The notes: generated from the sequence alone by a model not told the origin. DNA of 64,000 nt from Gemmatimonadota bacterium (GCA_009692185.1 SHZT01000005.1:1-64000), one strand, 5' to 3'. Positions 36,199 through 44,871 are shown, counted from the stretch's first letter. Numbers and translations: made by a program.

Positions 36199-36757
36199 AT
36201 GGCGCTTTCGCAGATCCTCCTCGACGGTGACGTTCTCGGATTCGGCAAGAAAGGTCTCCACGCCCTCCGGCACGTCATCACCCAGACCCAACTTCACGAA
36301 TCAGCCATCAGTCTCCAGGAAGCCTGGTTACACGGCGGGCGACGACATGTTCGCCTGTTTCCGCCGCTGGCTTCCCGGCTTCACCGGTGTCCGGGACCCG
36401 GCCGACCTCGACGCGGCGGCCCTGGGCGAGGTCCTGTCGGAATTCTTCAAGGCGCTGGGCTGGGGAAGTCTTGCGCTGGGGCAGCTCGGGACTGCGGGAA
36501 TCACGCTGGACTCGAATGACTGGGCCGAATCCGAGCCCGGGTCGGGCGCGGAGCAGCCCTGCTGTTACATCTCGGCCGGCATGCTGGCCAGTTTCATGGG
36601 CAAGTTGGCGGGAAACCACGTGGCGGTGCTGGAAGTCGAGTGCCGAAGCCGTAATGACGCGCGGTGCCGGTTCCTGGTGGGAGCGCCGGAGACGCTGCAG
36701 GTAGTCTATGACGCGATCAGTTCAGGGAAGGACTACCGGGCAGCACTGCTCGAGTAG
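36199..36757 (+). pseudogene. V4R-domain protein gene with a one-base frameshift
   Basis: N-terminal part MALSQILLDGDVLGFGKKGL to SLQEA is in one frame (36199-36324); the rest, from GYTAGDDMFACFRRWLPGF to the end, is in another. One extra T at 36325 separates them: GCC-T-GGT-TAC. Joined, they form a V4R protein of about 185 residues with the family ending NHVAVLEVECRSRNDARCRFLVGAP. V4R domains bind small hydrophobic ligands in regulators. True mutation or sequencing error cannot be told. Confidence 0.75.
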
Positions 36758-36761
36758 GAAC

Positions 36762-36823
36762 GGGAAAAGGGAAACGGGAAAAGGGAAAAGTACGACTGCG
36801 ACCTTCGACCTTTCCCTTTTCCC
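36762..36823. repeat. GGGAAAA-array hairpin between convergent genes (site 1)
   Basis: GGGAAAAGGGAAA (36776-36788) and TTTCCCTTTTCCC (36811-36823) are perfect 13-base complements; a second copy of the left arm precedes it at 36762-36774. It lies between the V4R gene and the converging phosphoribosyltransferase gene and could terminate both. It is A/G-rich in a GC-rich genome. Identical 13-base arms recur at 40056/40116. Confidence 0.9.
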
Positions 36824-36827
36824 TCTT

Positions 36828-37352
36828 TCACTGACCCATTCCCTTGAGTAGTTGCGCATAGTCCGGCCGCATGACCAGTTCCCCGTCTTCCACGATCTCC
36901 CGGTCCCACGGCAGAATGATGATGCTCGCGGTCTTGAGCGCGAAGAAATCCAGCGTGTAGGCGCCGGTCGTGAACGACGCCGCGGACTTGACCGAGGCCG
37001 GGCTGTGCTCCTTGATCGCCGACATGGCGAGCTTCATCGTGGCCCCGGAATCGCAGGTCTCGTCCACCACGAGCACCCGGCGGCCCTTCACGGAGGGCGG
37101 CGGCGCGGTGACCAGCGTCGGACGGGCCTCGTCGTTCCTCCGGGTGACGCCCATGGAGGCGAAGTCGCGCTGGAGGATGGACGCGATGACCGCCCCGGGA
37201 ATGACGCCTGCCTTGGCGATCCCGATGACGATTTCGGGGTCGTAGGCGCCCGCGATCCGCAGGGCGAGCCCGCGGCACAGCTCGCCGAAAAACGTCCAAT
37301 CGACTTCCAGGACGTCGCGTTGTGGCATCGACAGCGGTTTGCGGGGTCGCAT
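36828..37352 (-). CDS. Phosphoribosyltransferase (hypoxanthine/xanthine type)
   Basis: 174 residues. PRPP loop VLVVDETCDSGATMK, flexible loop region and the IVIGIAKAGVIPGAVIA strand fit the type I PRTase fold of purine salvage enzymes (Hpt/Xpt/Gpt-like). Start taken at ATG 37352; ATG 37328 is possible. Base specificity cannot be read from sequence. Divergent from the TPR gene. Confidence 0.82.
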   Translation of the reverse strand: MRPRKPLSMPQRDVLEVDWTFFGELCRGLALRIAGAYDPEIVIGIAKAGVIPGAVIASILQRDFASMGVTRRNDEARPTLVTAPPPSVKGRRVLVVDETCDSGATMKLAMSAIKEHSPASVKSAASFTTGAYTLDFFALKTASIIILPWDREIVEDGELVMRPDYAQLLKGMGQ

Positions 37353-37441
37353 GCGGGACACTACCCCCCAGAGCGCCCCGCCACAACCCGCCAACCGTGC
37401 GTGTGGCAAACCCCTCGTTAGGACGGTATCTTGACCTCTCA

Positions 37442-37882
37442 ATGGGGTTCTGGAGACGCCTCTTCCGGCGCGGGCGCGGGGATGAACTCAAGCCTCAGCG
37501 GCTGGACTATCTCAACGAGGCGCTGGCTCTCGAGCGCCAGGGCGACTACGAGGCGGCGCTGACGTCGTATCGCCTGGCCCTGCGCGACAATTCCGCAGAC
37601 CTCCGCGTCATCCAGAACATGGCCATCGCGTTCACCAAGACCAACCGCCACGACGAGGCCATCCGGTTCTACCGGAAGGCGCTGGAGATTGACCAATCAC
37701 AGGCCGGGGCCCACTATGGACTCGCGTTTCTCCTGATCAAGCGCGGCGAGCGCGATGCCGCCGCGACGCACCTGCGCGCGTTCCTGGCCCAACCCCCGCG
37801 CGGACCGGACGCCGCCAAATGGACCGAGCACGCGAAGCAGGCACTGACCGACATCACGGCCGACGGCCAGCCGCACGGCTGA
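37442..37882 (+). CDS. TPR-repeat protein
   Basis: 146 residues: basic N-terminus (GFWRRLFRRGRGDELK) followed by three TPR units (YLNEALALERQGDYEAALTSY, FTKTNRHDEAIRFYRKALEI, LLIKRGERDAAATHLRAFL). Likely protein scaffold, perhaps membrane associated through its basic start. TATCTT lies 9 bases upstream. The stop overlaps the next ATG (TGATG). Confidence 0.82.
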   Translation: MGFWRRLFRRGRGDELKPQRLDYLNEALALERQGDYEAALTSYRLALRDNSADLRVIQNMAIAFTKTNRHDEAIRFYRKALEIDQSQAGAHYGLAFLLIKRGERDAAATHLRAFLAQPPRGPDAAKWTEHAKQALTDITADGQPHG

Positions 37883-38241
37883 TGCCGGCGGTCCTGTTGC
37901 TCGGCGCCGTACTGACCGCGTCCTGCCGGGACCTCTCCATTCCCACTGACCGCGTTATTGCCATCGAGGTCTCCACGACCGCGCCCAAGGTCGCCGTCGG
38001 CGACACACTTCGCCTGTCGGCCAGCGCGCTGAACGGGGCGGGCGACGTCGTCTCCGCGGCGACCATCACTTGGGCACCCGTCGACACTGGGGTGGGATTC
38101 ACGCTCGGGCCGAGTACGGGACTCCTGACGGGAATCAAAGTGGGCGCGTGGCGCGTGCGGGCTGAGGCCACAACCCCGCCCTCCGATACGCTGCGCACCG
38201 ATGCCATCACCGTGACTGTTATCGCTGCGCCGGCCCCGTGA
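37882..38241 (+). CDS. Small lipoprotein with an Ig-like (BIG2) domain
   Basis: 119 residues: signal peptide with lipobox LTASC, then one bacterial Ig-like fold (AIEVSTTAPKVAVGDTLRLSASALNGAGDVVSAATITWAP ... VTVIA). Surface or periplasmic; role unknown. Coupled on both sides by overlapping stop/start codons (TGATG before, GTGA after). Confidence 0.75.
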   Translation: MPAVLLLGAVLTASCRDLSIPTDRVIAIEVSTTAPKVAVGDTLRLSASALNGAGDVVSAATITWAPVDTGVGFTLGPSTGLLTGIKVGAWRVRAEATTPPSDTLRTDAITVTVIAAPAP

Positions 38242-40073
38242 ACGTCCCTCGCACGATCGTCCAGCTGTTCTTCGACGCTGTCGAGCACTACAGCACCAAG
38301 CGCGCGGCGCTCCGGTATCGGGTAAACGGCGCCTGGCGGGACGTGACCCACCAGGAGCTGGCGCGGCGAGTCCGGCAGTCGGCCTTCGGGTTGATCGAAC
38401 TGGGCATCAAGCCGGGAGATCGCGTGGCGATCCTCTCGGGCAACCGCCCGGAGTGGGCCATCGTGGACTACGCGTGCATCCTGGCGCGGGCCGTGGACGT
38501 GCCCATTTACCCCACGCTGCCGCCCCGCCACGTGCGCCACATGCTCCGCGACTCGGGAGCGAAGATCGCGTTCGTCTCCGATCCCGAGCAGTTCCAGAAG
38601 ATCCGGGAGATCCGTCACGAACTGCCGGACCTCCAGCACGTCATCGGCTTTTCCGGCGCCACCGACGACGGCGACGTGCTTCCCTTCCTGCGGTTTATCC
38701 AGATCGGCGCGGCGGCGGAGCCCAAGTACCCCACGCTCGTGGCGGACGGGCTCGCGGCCCAGCCGGACGACGTGGTGACGCTCATTTATACGTCTGGCAC
38801 CACGGGCGACCCGAAGGGGGTCATGCTCACGCACAAGAACTTCTGCACCAACGTGGTCGCGGCGCTCGAGGTCCTGCCCATTGGGCCGGATGACACCTGT
38901 TTGTCGCTCCTGCCGCTCTGCCACAGCTTCGAGCGCATGGGCGGCCACTACACGATGTTCCACGGCGGCTGCACCATCAATTACGCCGAAACGATGGACA
39001 CCGTCGCGCGGGACATGAAAGAAACCCGGCCGACGATCGTGCTCGGCGTGCCGCGGCTCTACGAAAAGTTCTATGCGCGGGTGCTCGACCGCGCCGTGTC
39101 GGGCGGGGGGCTCAAGCGCCGGATCTTTTTCTGGTCCTGGAAGAGCGGCGAGCGCTGGGCCGACACGGTCCTTGCCGGGAAACCGGTGCCCGCGCTCCTG
39201 GGAATATCCAAGCGCATCGCGCAGTCCCTGGTCTTCAACAAGATGAAGGCCGCCACCGGCGGGCGCATCCGGTTCTTCGTGTCCGGGTCGGCGCCGCTGT
39301 CAGCCGAGATCGCGCGGTTCTTCTACGCCGCCGGCCTCCCGGTGCTCGAGGGCTACGGCCTCACGGAGACGTCGCCGGTCGTCACGTTGAACTCCCTCCA
39401 GGCACCTCGCATCGGCACGGTTGGCCCGCCGATCCCGGGCGTCGAGGTCCGGTTGGCGGAAGACGGAGAGATCCTGGTGCGCGGCCCCAACGTGATGGCC
39501 GGGTATTTCAACCAACCCGAAGCCACCCGCGAGGCGATTGACGGCGAGGGATGGTTTCACACCGGCGACGTGGGCGAGTTCGACGAGAAGGGCTATCTCC
39601 GGATCACGGACCGGAAGAAAGACCTGATCAAAACCTCCGGCGGCAAGTTCGTCGCGCCCCAGCCCATCGAGAACCTGGTCAAGGGCAGCAAGTTTGTGCT
39701 CAACGCGGTGGTGCTGGGCGACAAGCGGAAGTTTCCGATCATTCTCGTGGTGCCGAACTGGGATGCGATCCGGTCGTGGGCCGACGAGCGGCGATTGACG
39801 GTCTCGAACCTCTCGTCGGCATTGGGCCAGCCGGACGTCGTCGCCAAGATCGAGCGCGAGGTCATGGGCCGCCTGCGGGACCTCGCGCACTACGAAATGC
39901 CGAAGAAGGTCCTGCTGGTCGAGAACGACTTCACCATCGAGGGTGGAGAGCTGACGCCGACGTTGAAAGTGAAGCGGAAGGTGGTGGAGGAACGGTACAA
40001 AGACCTCATTGACGGGGCGTACGAGGATTCGGAAGGCGAAGGGGAAAAGGGAAAAGGGAAAAGGGAAACGTAG
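38238..40073 (+). CDS. Long-chain acyl-CoA synthetase (AMP-binding family)
   Basis: 611 residues. YTSGTTGDPKGVMLTHKN (A3), GYGLTETSPV (A5), GWFHTGDVGEF (A7), RKKDLIKTSGGKFVAPQPIE (A8, with the Ac Lys region) mark a FadD15-like acyl-CoA synthetase that activates fatty acids through acyl-AMP. GTG 38238 overlaps the previous stop. The last 12 residues (GEGEKGKGKRET) are coded by the left arm of a GGGAAAA hairpin and are not part of the enzyme fold. Confidence 0.9.
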   Translation: MNVPRTIVQLFFDAVEHYSTKRAALRYRVNGAWRDVTHQELARRVRQSAFGLIELGIKPGDRVAILSGNRPEWAIVDYACILARAVDVPIYPTLPPRHVRHMLRDSGAKIAFVSDPEQFQKIREIRHELPDLQHVIGFSGATDDGDVLPFLRFIQIGAAAEPKYPTLVADGLAAQPDDVVTLIYTSGTTGDPKGVMLTHKNFCTNVVAALEVLPIGPDDTCLSLLPLCHSFERMGGHYTMFHGGCTINYAETMDTVARDMKETRPTIVLGVPRLYEKFYARVLDRAVSGGGLKRRIFFWSWKSGERWADTVLAGKPVPALLGISKRIAQSLVFNKMKAATGGRIRFFVSGSAPLSAEIARFFYAAGLPVLEGYGLTETSPVVTLNSLQAPRIGTVGPPIPGVEVRLAEDGEILVRGPNVMAGYFNQPEATREAIDGEGWFHTGDVGEFDEKGYLRITDRKKDLIKTSGGKFVAPQPIENLVKGSKFVLNAVVLGDKRKFPIILVVPNWDAIRSWADERRLTVSNLSSALGQPDVVAKIEREVMGRLRDLAHYEMPKKVLLVENDFTIEGGELTPTLKVKRKVVEERYKDLIDGAYEDSEGEGEKGKGKRET

Positions 40074-40128
40074 GACCTTCGCAACCATCCTTTACGCGCG
40101 GCCTTACTTTTCCCCTTTCCCTTTTCCC
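40040..40128. repeat. GGGAAAA-array hairpin between convergent genes (site 2)
   Basis: Left arm: repeated GGGAAAA from 40041 ending in GGGAAAAGGGAAA (40056-40068). Right arm: TTTCCCTTTTCCC (40116-40128). Perfect 13-base stem, and the same two arms as at 36776/36811. Here both neighbouring genes read into the arms: the synthetase ends in GEKGKGKRET and the converging gene in KRETGKGKGEK. Confidence 0.9.
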
Positions 40129-40733
40129 GTCTCCCGCTTCACTCCGACCCACACCCCCGGCCCGCTCGCCATCCGCTCGATCCCTGGCGCTTCTCCCTTG
40201 TCGGATAATACGACGATCCGTTGACCCGGCAGGACAACCCGCGCCGCCTCGCTGAGCCATTTCTCGTTCGCCCGCTCGCCGCCCACGACCACGCCCCGCA
40301 CCGAAGCCGTGCGAAGGGGAATGAAGCCGGGAGATTCCAGGAGCGAGAACATGGTGTCGGGGAAGACGCCGTCCGGCGCATTGATGCCCACGAGGTGCAC
40401 GTCGCCGAGGAGTTGGCCCAGGGCGTGCGCGGCCCGCGTGGCGGTGCCCACGAGCGCCACGTAGCCCCCGGGTCCGCCAAGTCCAAGAAATGCATGAATT
40501 GCGGCGGCATCCGGAGCGGCGGCGGTTCTATCTGCGTCATCTGTCATTTCTGTGCGATCTGTGGCCCCAAAACGCGCGACGCCCTTCTCTACCCAATACT
40601 CGGCGTTGCACACCGGACAACCGATCATGCCGCGCGTGATCCGGCGGTTGCGCATCTCGCCGGTGGCCACGACGAGGTGGCCATCGGCGTGGTCGCCGGC
40701 GCAGCGGAGGAGGTCGGTCAGTTCAATGAACAT
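40104..40733 (-). CDS. Trm112-like zinc-ribbon protein with an unknown C-terminal domain
   Basis: 209 residues. The N-terminal 55 residues ([42 protein letters not shown]...) have the Trm112/YcaR pattern with a CPVC knuckle. The following 150 residues contain a Rossmann-like GGPGGYVALVGTATRAAHALG but no recognised catalytic motif. It may be a diverged methyltransferase partner. The tail KRETGKGKGEK is repeat-derived. It overlaps the SDR gene by 11 bases. Confidence 0.6.
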   Translation of the reverse strand: MFIELTDLLRCAGDHADGHLVVATGEMRNRRITRGMIGCPVCNAEYWVEKGVARFGATDRTEMTDDADRTAAAPDAAAIHAFLGLGGPGGYVALVGTATRAAHALGQLLGDVHLVGINAPDGVFPDTMFSLLESPGFIPLRTASVRGVVVGGERANEKWLSEAARVVLPGQRIVVLSDKGEAPGIERMASGPGVWVGVKRETGKGKGEK

Positions 40734-41433
40734 TCACCCTCTCCTCTGGCCCCCTCTCCCCTGCGGGGAGAGGGGCACGAACTCCGACGATCTGCATCAC
40801 AACGTCGCTGGCGACATCGCGCGGCGATCGCATGGAAGAACGCTCCGGCAATCCGGGGTTCGCGACGCGATCAATCGTATCCCAGATCGCGGTATCGGTC
40901 GCCCCTGGGGAAAAGAGCGTTGTGCGAATGCCGGTTCCTTCCAGCTCGGCCGTCAGCACCTCGTGCAAACCCCGGACGCCGTACTTGCTCGCCGCATAGG
41001 CCGCGTTGCCCGGCAGGGCCACGTGGTCGGCCACGCTGCCGATCGTCACGATGTGGCCGGTGCCGCGTTTCTTCATCGCGGGCAGGAAGGCGCGGAGGAT
41101 GAGAAACGCGCCGGTGAGGTTCACCGCGACCTGGTCGCGGAATTCCTCCGGAGTCGTATCCACCAGCGGTTTCAGAAGGAACGATCCGGCGTTGTTTACC
41201 ACAATGTCCGGCACGACGCCAGACTCGGCGAGCGTGGCGGCGGCCTTGTCCACGTCTTTCTCGCGGGTCACGTCACAGCGGATATCGGTGCGGCGGTCGG
41301 TGCGCTTTGGCTTGAGGGAGCGCGCGAGGCGCACGATCCGGGCGCCGTCGGCTTCCAGCGCGTCGGCGATGGCCAGCCCGATGCCGCGGCTGGCGCCGGT
41401 GACGAGGGCGGTCTGGCCGGTGAGGCGCCCTAT
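40723..41433 (-). CDS. Short-chain dehydrogenase, apparent ATA start
   Basis: 236 residues of a classical [11 protein letters not shown] nucleotide loop, NNAG, catalytic Ser in TIGSVAD and [17 protein letters not shown] is the natural N-terminus, and the codon before it is ATA (41433-41431), overlapping the folE stop as ATAG. No ATG, GTG or TTG stands close enough. The last 15 codons are formed by a GC hairpin (reads APLPAGERG). Next to folE, a pteridine-reducing role is possible but not shown. Confidence 0.85.
   Translation of the reverse strand: MGRLTGQTALVTGASRGIGLAIADALEADGARIVRLARSLKPKRTDRRTDIRCDVTREKDVDKAAATLAESGVVPDIVVNNAGSFLLKPLVDTTPEEFRDQVAVNLTGAFLILRAFLPAMKKRGTGHIVTIGSVADHVALPGNAAYAASKYGVRGLHEVLTAELEGTGIRTTLFSPGATDTAIWDTIDRVANPGLPERSSMRSPRDVASDVVMQIVGVRAPLPAGERGPEERVNVH
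40751..40775. repeat. CCCCTCTCCCC-TGC-GGGGAGAGGGG hairpin in SDR 3' end
   Basis: Perfect 11-base arms with a 3-base loop inside the last codons of the SDR gene. Palindromes of this kind, translating as PLPAGERG, are scattered through many high-GC genomes between genes. Here it has entered or extended the reading frame and may also terminate transcription. Confidence 0.85.
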
Positions 41434-42083
41434 TCCAGCCAGTTGCCGCCGTGCGCCAGGCGCAGGAATTCGTCGCGGCTCTTCGCATCGTCGCGGAACG
41501 CGCCGCGGAGTGCCGAGGTGATGGTCTTGGAGTTCTGTTTCTCGACGCCCCGCATCATCATGCAGAGGTGGTAGGCCTCGACCACGACGCCGACGCCGTG
41601 CGGTTGCAGGACCTGCATCAGCGCGTCGGCCACCTGGTCGGTGAGGCGTTCCTGCACCTGGAGCCGCCGGGCGAACATGTCTACCAATCGCGGGATCTTG
41701 GACAGCCCGATGATGCGGCCCTTGGGCAGGTACGCGACGTGCACCTTGCCGAAGAACGGCAGCATGTGGTGTTCGCACATCGAGTAGACCTCGATGTCCC
41801 GCACCAGCACCATGTTCTCGTGGGCCTCCTCGAACACGGCGCCGTGCACCACGTCGTCCACCGAGAGGTCATAGCCCTTGGTGAGCCATCGCATGGACTC
41901 GGTGACGCGCTGGGGCGTGCGTTGCAGGCCTTCGCGTTGGGGATTTTCGCCGACCAGTTCCAGCATTCGATGGACCAACGAGGCCAGCTCGGCGCATGCG
42001 GCGCCTTCCAGGGGGCCGACGCGGACGTTGGTGTCGCCAGGCGTGGGAGCCGGTTCTGAACGGATTGGGCGGGGTGTCGTCAC
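41430..42083 (-). CDS. folE: GTP cyclohydrolase I
   Basis: 217 residues. [73 protein letters not shown] and [16 protein letters not shown] are the type IA family marks, with zinc ligands in MCEHH and HLCMM. Makes 7,8-dihydroneopterin triphosphate for folate or pterins. GTG start 42083; a hairpin with a T-rich tail lies 54 bases upstream. Confidence 0.93.
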   Translation of the reverse strand: MTTPRPIRSEPAPTPGDTNVRVGPLEGAACAELASLVHRMLELVGENPQREGLQRTPQRVTESMRWLTKGYDLSVDDVVHGAVFEEAHENMVLVRDIEVYSMCEHHMLPFFGKVHVAYLPKGRIIGLSKIPRLVDMFARRLQVQERLTDQVADALMQVLQPHGVGVVVEAYHLCMMMRGVEKQNSKTITSALRGAFRDDAKSRDEFLRLAHGGNWLE

Positions 42084-42135
42084 GGGATCCTCATCACGGT
42101 TGCTGGGGGAACGCTAGGCCCAGGAACACGAACAA

Positions 42136-42169
42136 ACAACCGCCGTTTCCCGAAGGAGCCGGCGGTTGT
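42136..42169 (-). terminator. Terminator-like hairpin upstream of folE
   Basis: ACAACCGCCG (42136-42145) pairs with CGGCGGTTGT (42160-42169), and on the minus strand the stem is followed by TTGTTCGTG. It may end transcription from the 49-aa gene upstream or act as an attenuator in the folE leader. The rest of the 289-base gap (42170-42372) shows no ORF, tRNA or other structure I can support. Confidence 0.55.
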
Positions 42170-42372
42170 GGAGTGAAGCGGGGACGAAGAGGAATATTGA
42201 AGCCCAGTTAAGAACTTACCGTGCCCTCGCTACAGCGTCTGTCTTCCCCTCTCGGGGCGTGGCATCGGTTGGAGCAGCCGGGCCCGTAACCGGACATGTT
42301 GGCTCAATAGTTTGGTTCTTCGCCCCCACACCTGATTGTCTCTCGCGAATATGGACGCCGGGTTCCCCAGCG

Positions 42373-42522
42373 TCAAGAATCAATGATGGCCTTGGCAATG
42401 AGAACAGTAGCGACGGCAAGCGGCGCGTGTGCCCAGCCGCTGTGAATCGCGGCCACGAAGGCCAGGACGACCCAGAGCGCGAGACACACCGCGGCGGCGA
42501 CGAGCGACATGCGCGAAGTCAT
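42373..42522 (-). CDS. 49-aa small membrane protein
   Basis: Two hydrophobic stretches (MSLVAAAVCLALWVVLAFVA and WAHAPLAVATVLIAKAII) with short polar ends. ATG 42522 overlaps the stop of the GNAT gene (TGATG), which supports it as real and coupled. No family recognised. Confidence 0.6.
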   Translation of the reverse strand: MTSRMSLVAAAVCLALWVVLAFVAAIHSGWAHAPLAVATVLIAKAIIDS

Positions 42523-43499
42523 CAGATTTCCCAATTGGAGAAGACGGTCTCGCCTTCGGGCAACGCGGACTCCGGGAATCCCGCGATCGTCATCCGGAGA
42601 TCGGTCCACCGCACCCGGTAGCCGCGCTCCAGCAATTCCCGGTACGCGGGAGTGTAGGCGGTTTGGCACCGTACGGCGACCCGCCGCACGCGGAGCGACT
42701 GAGCGCAGGTCTCCAGCACGCCCATCAGGTTGCTGAAGCTCTCGGGCCCATCCGCGAAGAGCTTGAGTACTCGCAGTTCTTCCATGGGCCGGGACTCGGC
42801 CAGGGGCGCGGAGTGCCAGAGTGCGAAAGCGCGGATGCCCTCGTCTTCGATGATCACCGTGTCCCCGATGTTCAGCTCGGCGGTCAGCTCGTGCTCGCGG
42901 GTGAAATCGCGCCCGGGGGCCGACTGTTGCAGGCGGTCGCGGCAGCGAGTGAGTGCCGCCTTGCGTTCCCCCGTTGGCAGTTCGGAGAGGCGAACGAACT
43001 TGGGCCGCAGGATTCGGGTGTTCGGCGTGAGGTCACAGGTCAGCGTCACGGTCAGGAAACCGGGCTCAAACCCTAGTCTACTATAGAAGCCGATATTCTC
43101 GACCGTTCTTGGCATGGTTTCCAGGCCGAGCGTGGTCACGCCTTTTTCCTTGAGCCACTCTATGGCGGACTGCACCACAGCCTTCCCCAGGCCGAGACCT
43201 TGGCGGTCAGGGCGTACCGCGAGCGGGCCCATCCAGCCTTCGAGGCCTGACGCGTGCGCAATGTTGAACGCGATGAGCTTCCCGTCCTCGTCGGTCCAGA
43301 CCATCGCGCCGTCGCCAGCGTCTTCCAGTGCGTAGCGCCAGATGAGCGGGTTCAAGGGCGGTACCCGCACGCCGACCAGCCCGTCGCGCCGATACCTGTC
43401 GGTGAACGCGTCGGAGAAGATCTTGTTGAGTGCCGGGAGGTCTGCGTCGGTGGCCCGGCGCGGCCCTTGGACGGCCTGGTCGGGTCGCCAAAGCTTCAT
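42522..43499 (-). CDS. Two-domain GNAT acetyltransferase
   Basis: 325 residues. The N-terminal GNAT domain is well preserved (MGPLAVRPDRQGLGLGKAVVQSAIEWL, TENIGFYSRLGFEPG), the second half is a diverged GNAT-like domain ending in RVRWTDLRMTIAGFP. Substrate unknown. It heads a minus-strand unit with the 49-aa protein gene. Confidence 0.88.
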   Translation of the reverse strand: MKLWRPDQAVQGPRRATDADLPALNKIFSDAFTDRYRRDGLVGVRVPPLNPLIWRYALEDAGDGAMVWTDEDGKLIAFNIAHASGLEGWMGPLAVRPDRQGLGLGKAVVQSAIEWLKEKGVTTLGLETMPRTVENIGFYSRLGFEPGFLTVTLTCDLTPNTRILRPKFVRLSELPTGERKAALTRCRDRLQQSAPGRDFTREHELTAELNIGDTVIIEDEGIRAFALWHSAPLAESRPMEELRVLKLFADGPESFSNLMGVLETCAQSLRVRRVAVRCQTAYTPAYRELLERGYRVRWTDLRMTIAGFPESALPEGETVFSNWEI

Positions 43500-43578
43500 G
43501 GGGGAACGTTACGCGAGGCGGGTGGGGCGGGCAAACCGGGCATTCGGTCGATTGATCGGCAGGACGCCCCAGCCGCGC

Positions 43579-43610
43579 TTGACGTCCGCTTGACGGCCCC
43601 GACCCATACT
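43579..43610 (+). promoter_or_regulatory. Putative promoter of propeller lipoprotein gene
   Basis: Two copies of CTTGACG 11 bases apart (43578-43584, 43589-43595) precede CATACT (43605-43610), which ends 6 bases before ATG 43617. Spacing from the first -35 is 20 bases, longer than ideal. If used, the mRNA would be leaderless. Confidence 0.35.
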
Positions 43611-43616
43611 GGCCCC

Positions 43617-44696
43617 ATGCTAACCCACTACGCGCCGCCCTCGCTCTTCGGCACACGGTCGCTCAGGCTCAGCCTCTCCGTCGGCGCATTGCTGGCAATG
43701 CAGGGCTGCGCTGACCCTGCCGGGCCCTCCCCCCTGCCGGAAGTCCACGGCAACCTGATTGCCAGCGCCGGGCCCATGGCCCTCACTTGGGCACCATCCG
43801 GTCGTGACGTCGCGTTTGTCTCCGCGGATTACCGGAGCCTGCTTGCGCACACCGTGCAAACAGGCGCCACGCGCCAGCTGTGGGTATCGACTTCCCTCAC
43901 CGACCAGATTCAAGACGCCTTGTTGCCGGCCGACGGCGCGGAGTGGTTCACAACTTCATACGACCCCAGGTCGTCCACGGATCTCCAGCCCGTCATCCGC
44001 CGCCACACCGCTACCGGCTCGACGATCCTGACGAAGAGGGGCTACGGACTGCGGCTTAGCCCGGCTGATGGGCGCGGCGTGCTATTGGCGCCCGGGGAGC
44101 CGCTGGTGACGTTCCTCGTGAAGCCGGACAGCCTGTTTCTGATGCGCCGAGGGAGTGAGCCGACATTCGTGGGAGCTGGCTGTCGCGGCCTCATCGCCTT
44201 TTCACCCGATCAATCACAGGTTCTGTGCCGGGCCCAGTTTGCGCCGTCAACGTTCCGGATCCTCCGGCTCGACCGGAGCGGCTCGGACTCTCTGGCTCTC
44301 CCCTCCGATGTCGCGGGTTCCTCAAACCTGTTCCGCTGGGACGAGACCGGGTTGCGTGTGGTCTACTACCGCAACGGCGAGTACTGGCTCTACGGATTGG
44401 CAAACGGGTCCACTCATTTCCTGGCCCCCGCATCGTCCGGCCACGAGGTGATTGCACCCCATTCGTGGGCCTGGTCCGGCGACGGCAAGGCGATGGCATA
44501 CTGGGCCACCGGCTATTGCCCGCCGCAAGGCCTTTGCCAGAGCGACTTGTTTGTGTTGGACCTCTCCACCGGAAAGGCCAACCGTGTTGCCGTGCACACC
44601 GACACCCAAGGCAACGCGCGGGTGGCCTTTTCGCCCGACGGGACAACCGTTGCGTACTACATCAGCGGCACCGTGTATCTGCTCAAGGTCAGGTAG
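43617..44696 (+). CDS. Beta-propeller lipoprotein
   Basis: 359 residues: signal peptide with lipobox MQGC, then PD40-like blades (LTWAPSGRDVAFVSADY, LIAFSPDQSQVLCRA, WSGDGKAMAYW, VAFSPDGTTVAYY). Cell-surface binding protein by fold; ligand unknown. No ribosome site; see the promoter entry. Confidence 0.78.
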   Translation: MLTHYAPPSLFGTRSLRLSLSVGALLAMQGCADPAGPSPLPEVHGNLIASAGPMALTWAPSGRDVAFVSADYRSLLAHTVQTGATRQLWVSTSLTDQIQDALLPADGAEWFTTSYDPRSSTDLQPVIRRHTATGSTILTKRGYGLRLSPADGRGVLLAPGEPLVTFLVKPDSLFLMRRGSEPTFVGAGCRGLIAFSPDQSQVLCRAQFAPSTFRILRLDRSGSDSLALPSDVAGSSNLFRWDETGLRVVYYRNGEYWLYGLANGSTHFLAPASSGHEVIAPHSWAWSGDGKAMAYWATGYCPPQGLCQSDLFVLDLSTGKANRVAVHTDTQGNARVAFSPDGTTVAYYISGTVYLLKVR

Positions 44697-44836
44697 GACG
44701 AGGACGTCCCTCCGGGCGCGCGACACCGTCTCCTTCCTTGCGCCCCGCACCATCCCTCTCGCAGGTTAGGGACGACTCTGGGGGCGGCAGCCATGAACTT
44801 CCCACGAATCACAATCGTCGGCCCTGACGGGGGGCC

Positions 44837-44871
44837 TTGCGATACTTTGTTGCGTAAAGTACTTTGTCCCC
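44837..44871 (+). promoter_or_regulatory. Leaderless promoter with operator in its spacer (DUF4173 gene)
   Basis: TTGCGA (44837-44842), exactly 17 bases, TACTTT (44860-44865), then 6 bases to ATG 44872. The spacer and -10 contain the palindrome TACTTT-N7-AAAGTA (44843-44861), and TACTTTGT is repeated directly at 44843 and 44860. This is a strong -10/-35 pair with an operator in the spacer, so a repressor would block RNA polymerase. The regulator is not in the window. Confidence 0.7.

Noticed and set aside
42170-42372. tRNA or riboswitch upstream of folE
   Set aside because: Searched by eye for cloverleaf arms and known folate riboswitch features; none found. Only the terminator-like hairpin is supportable.
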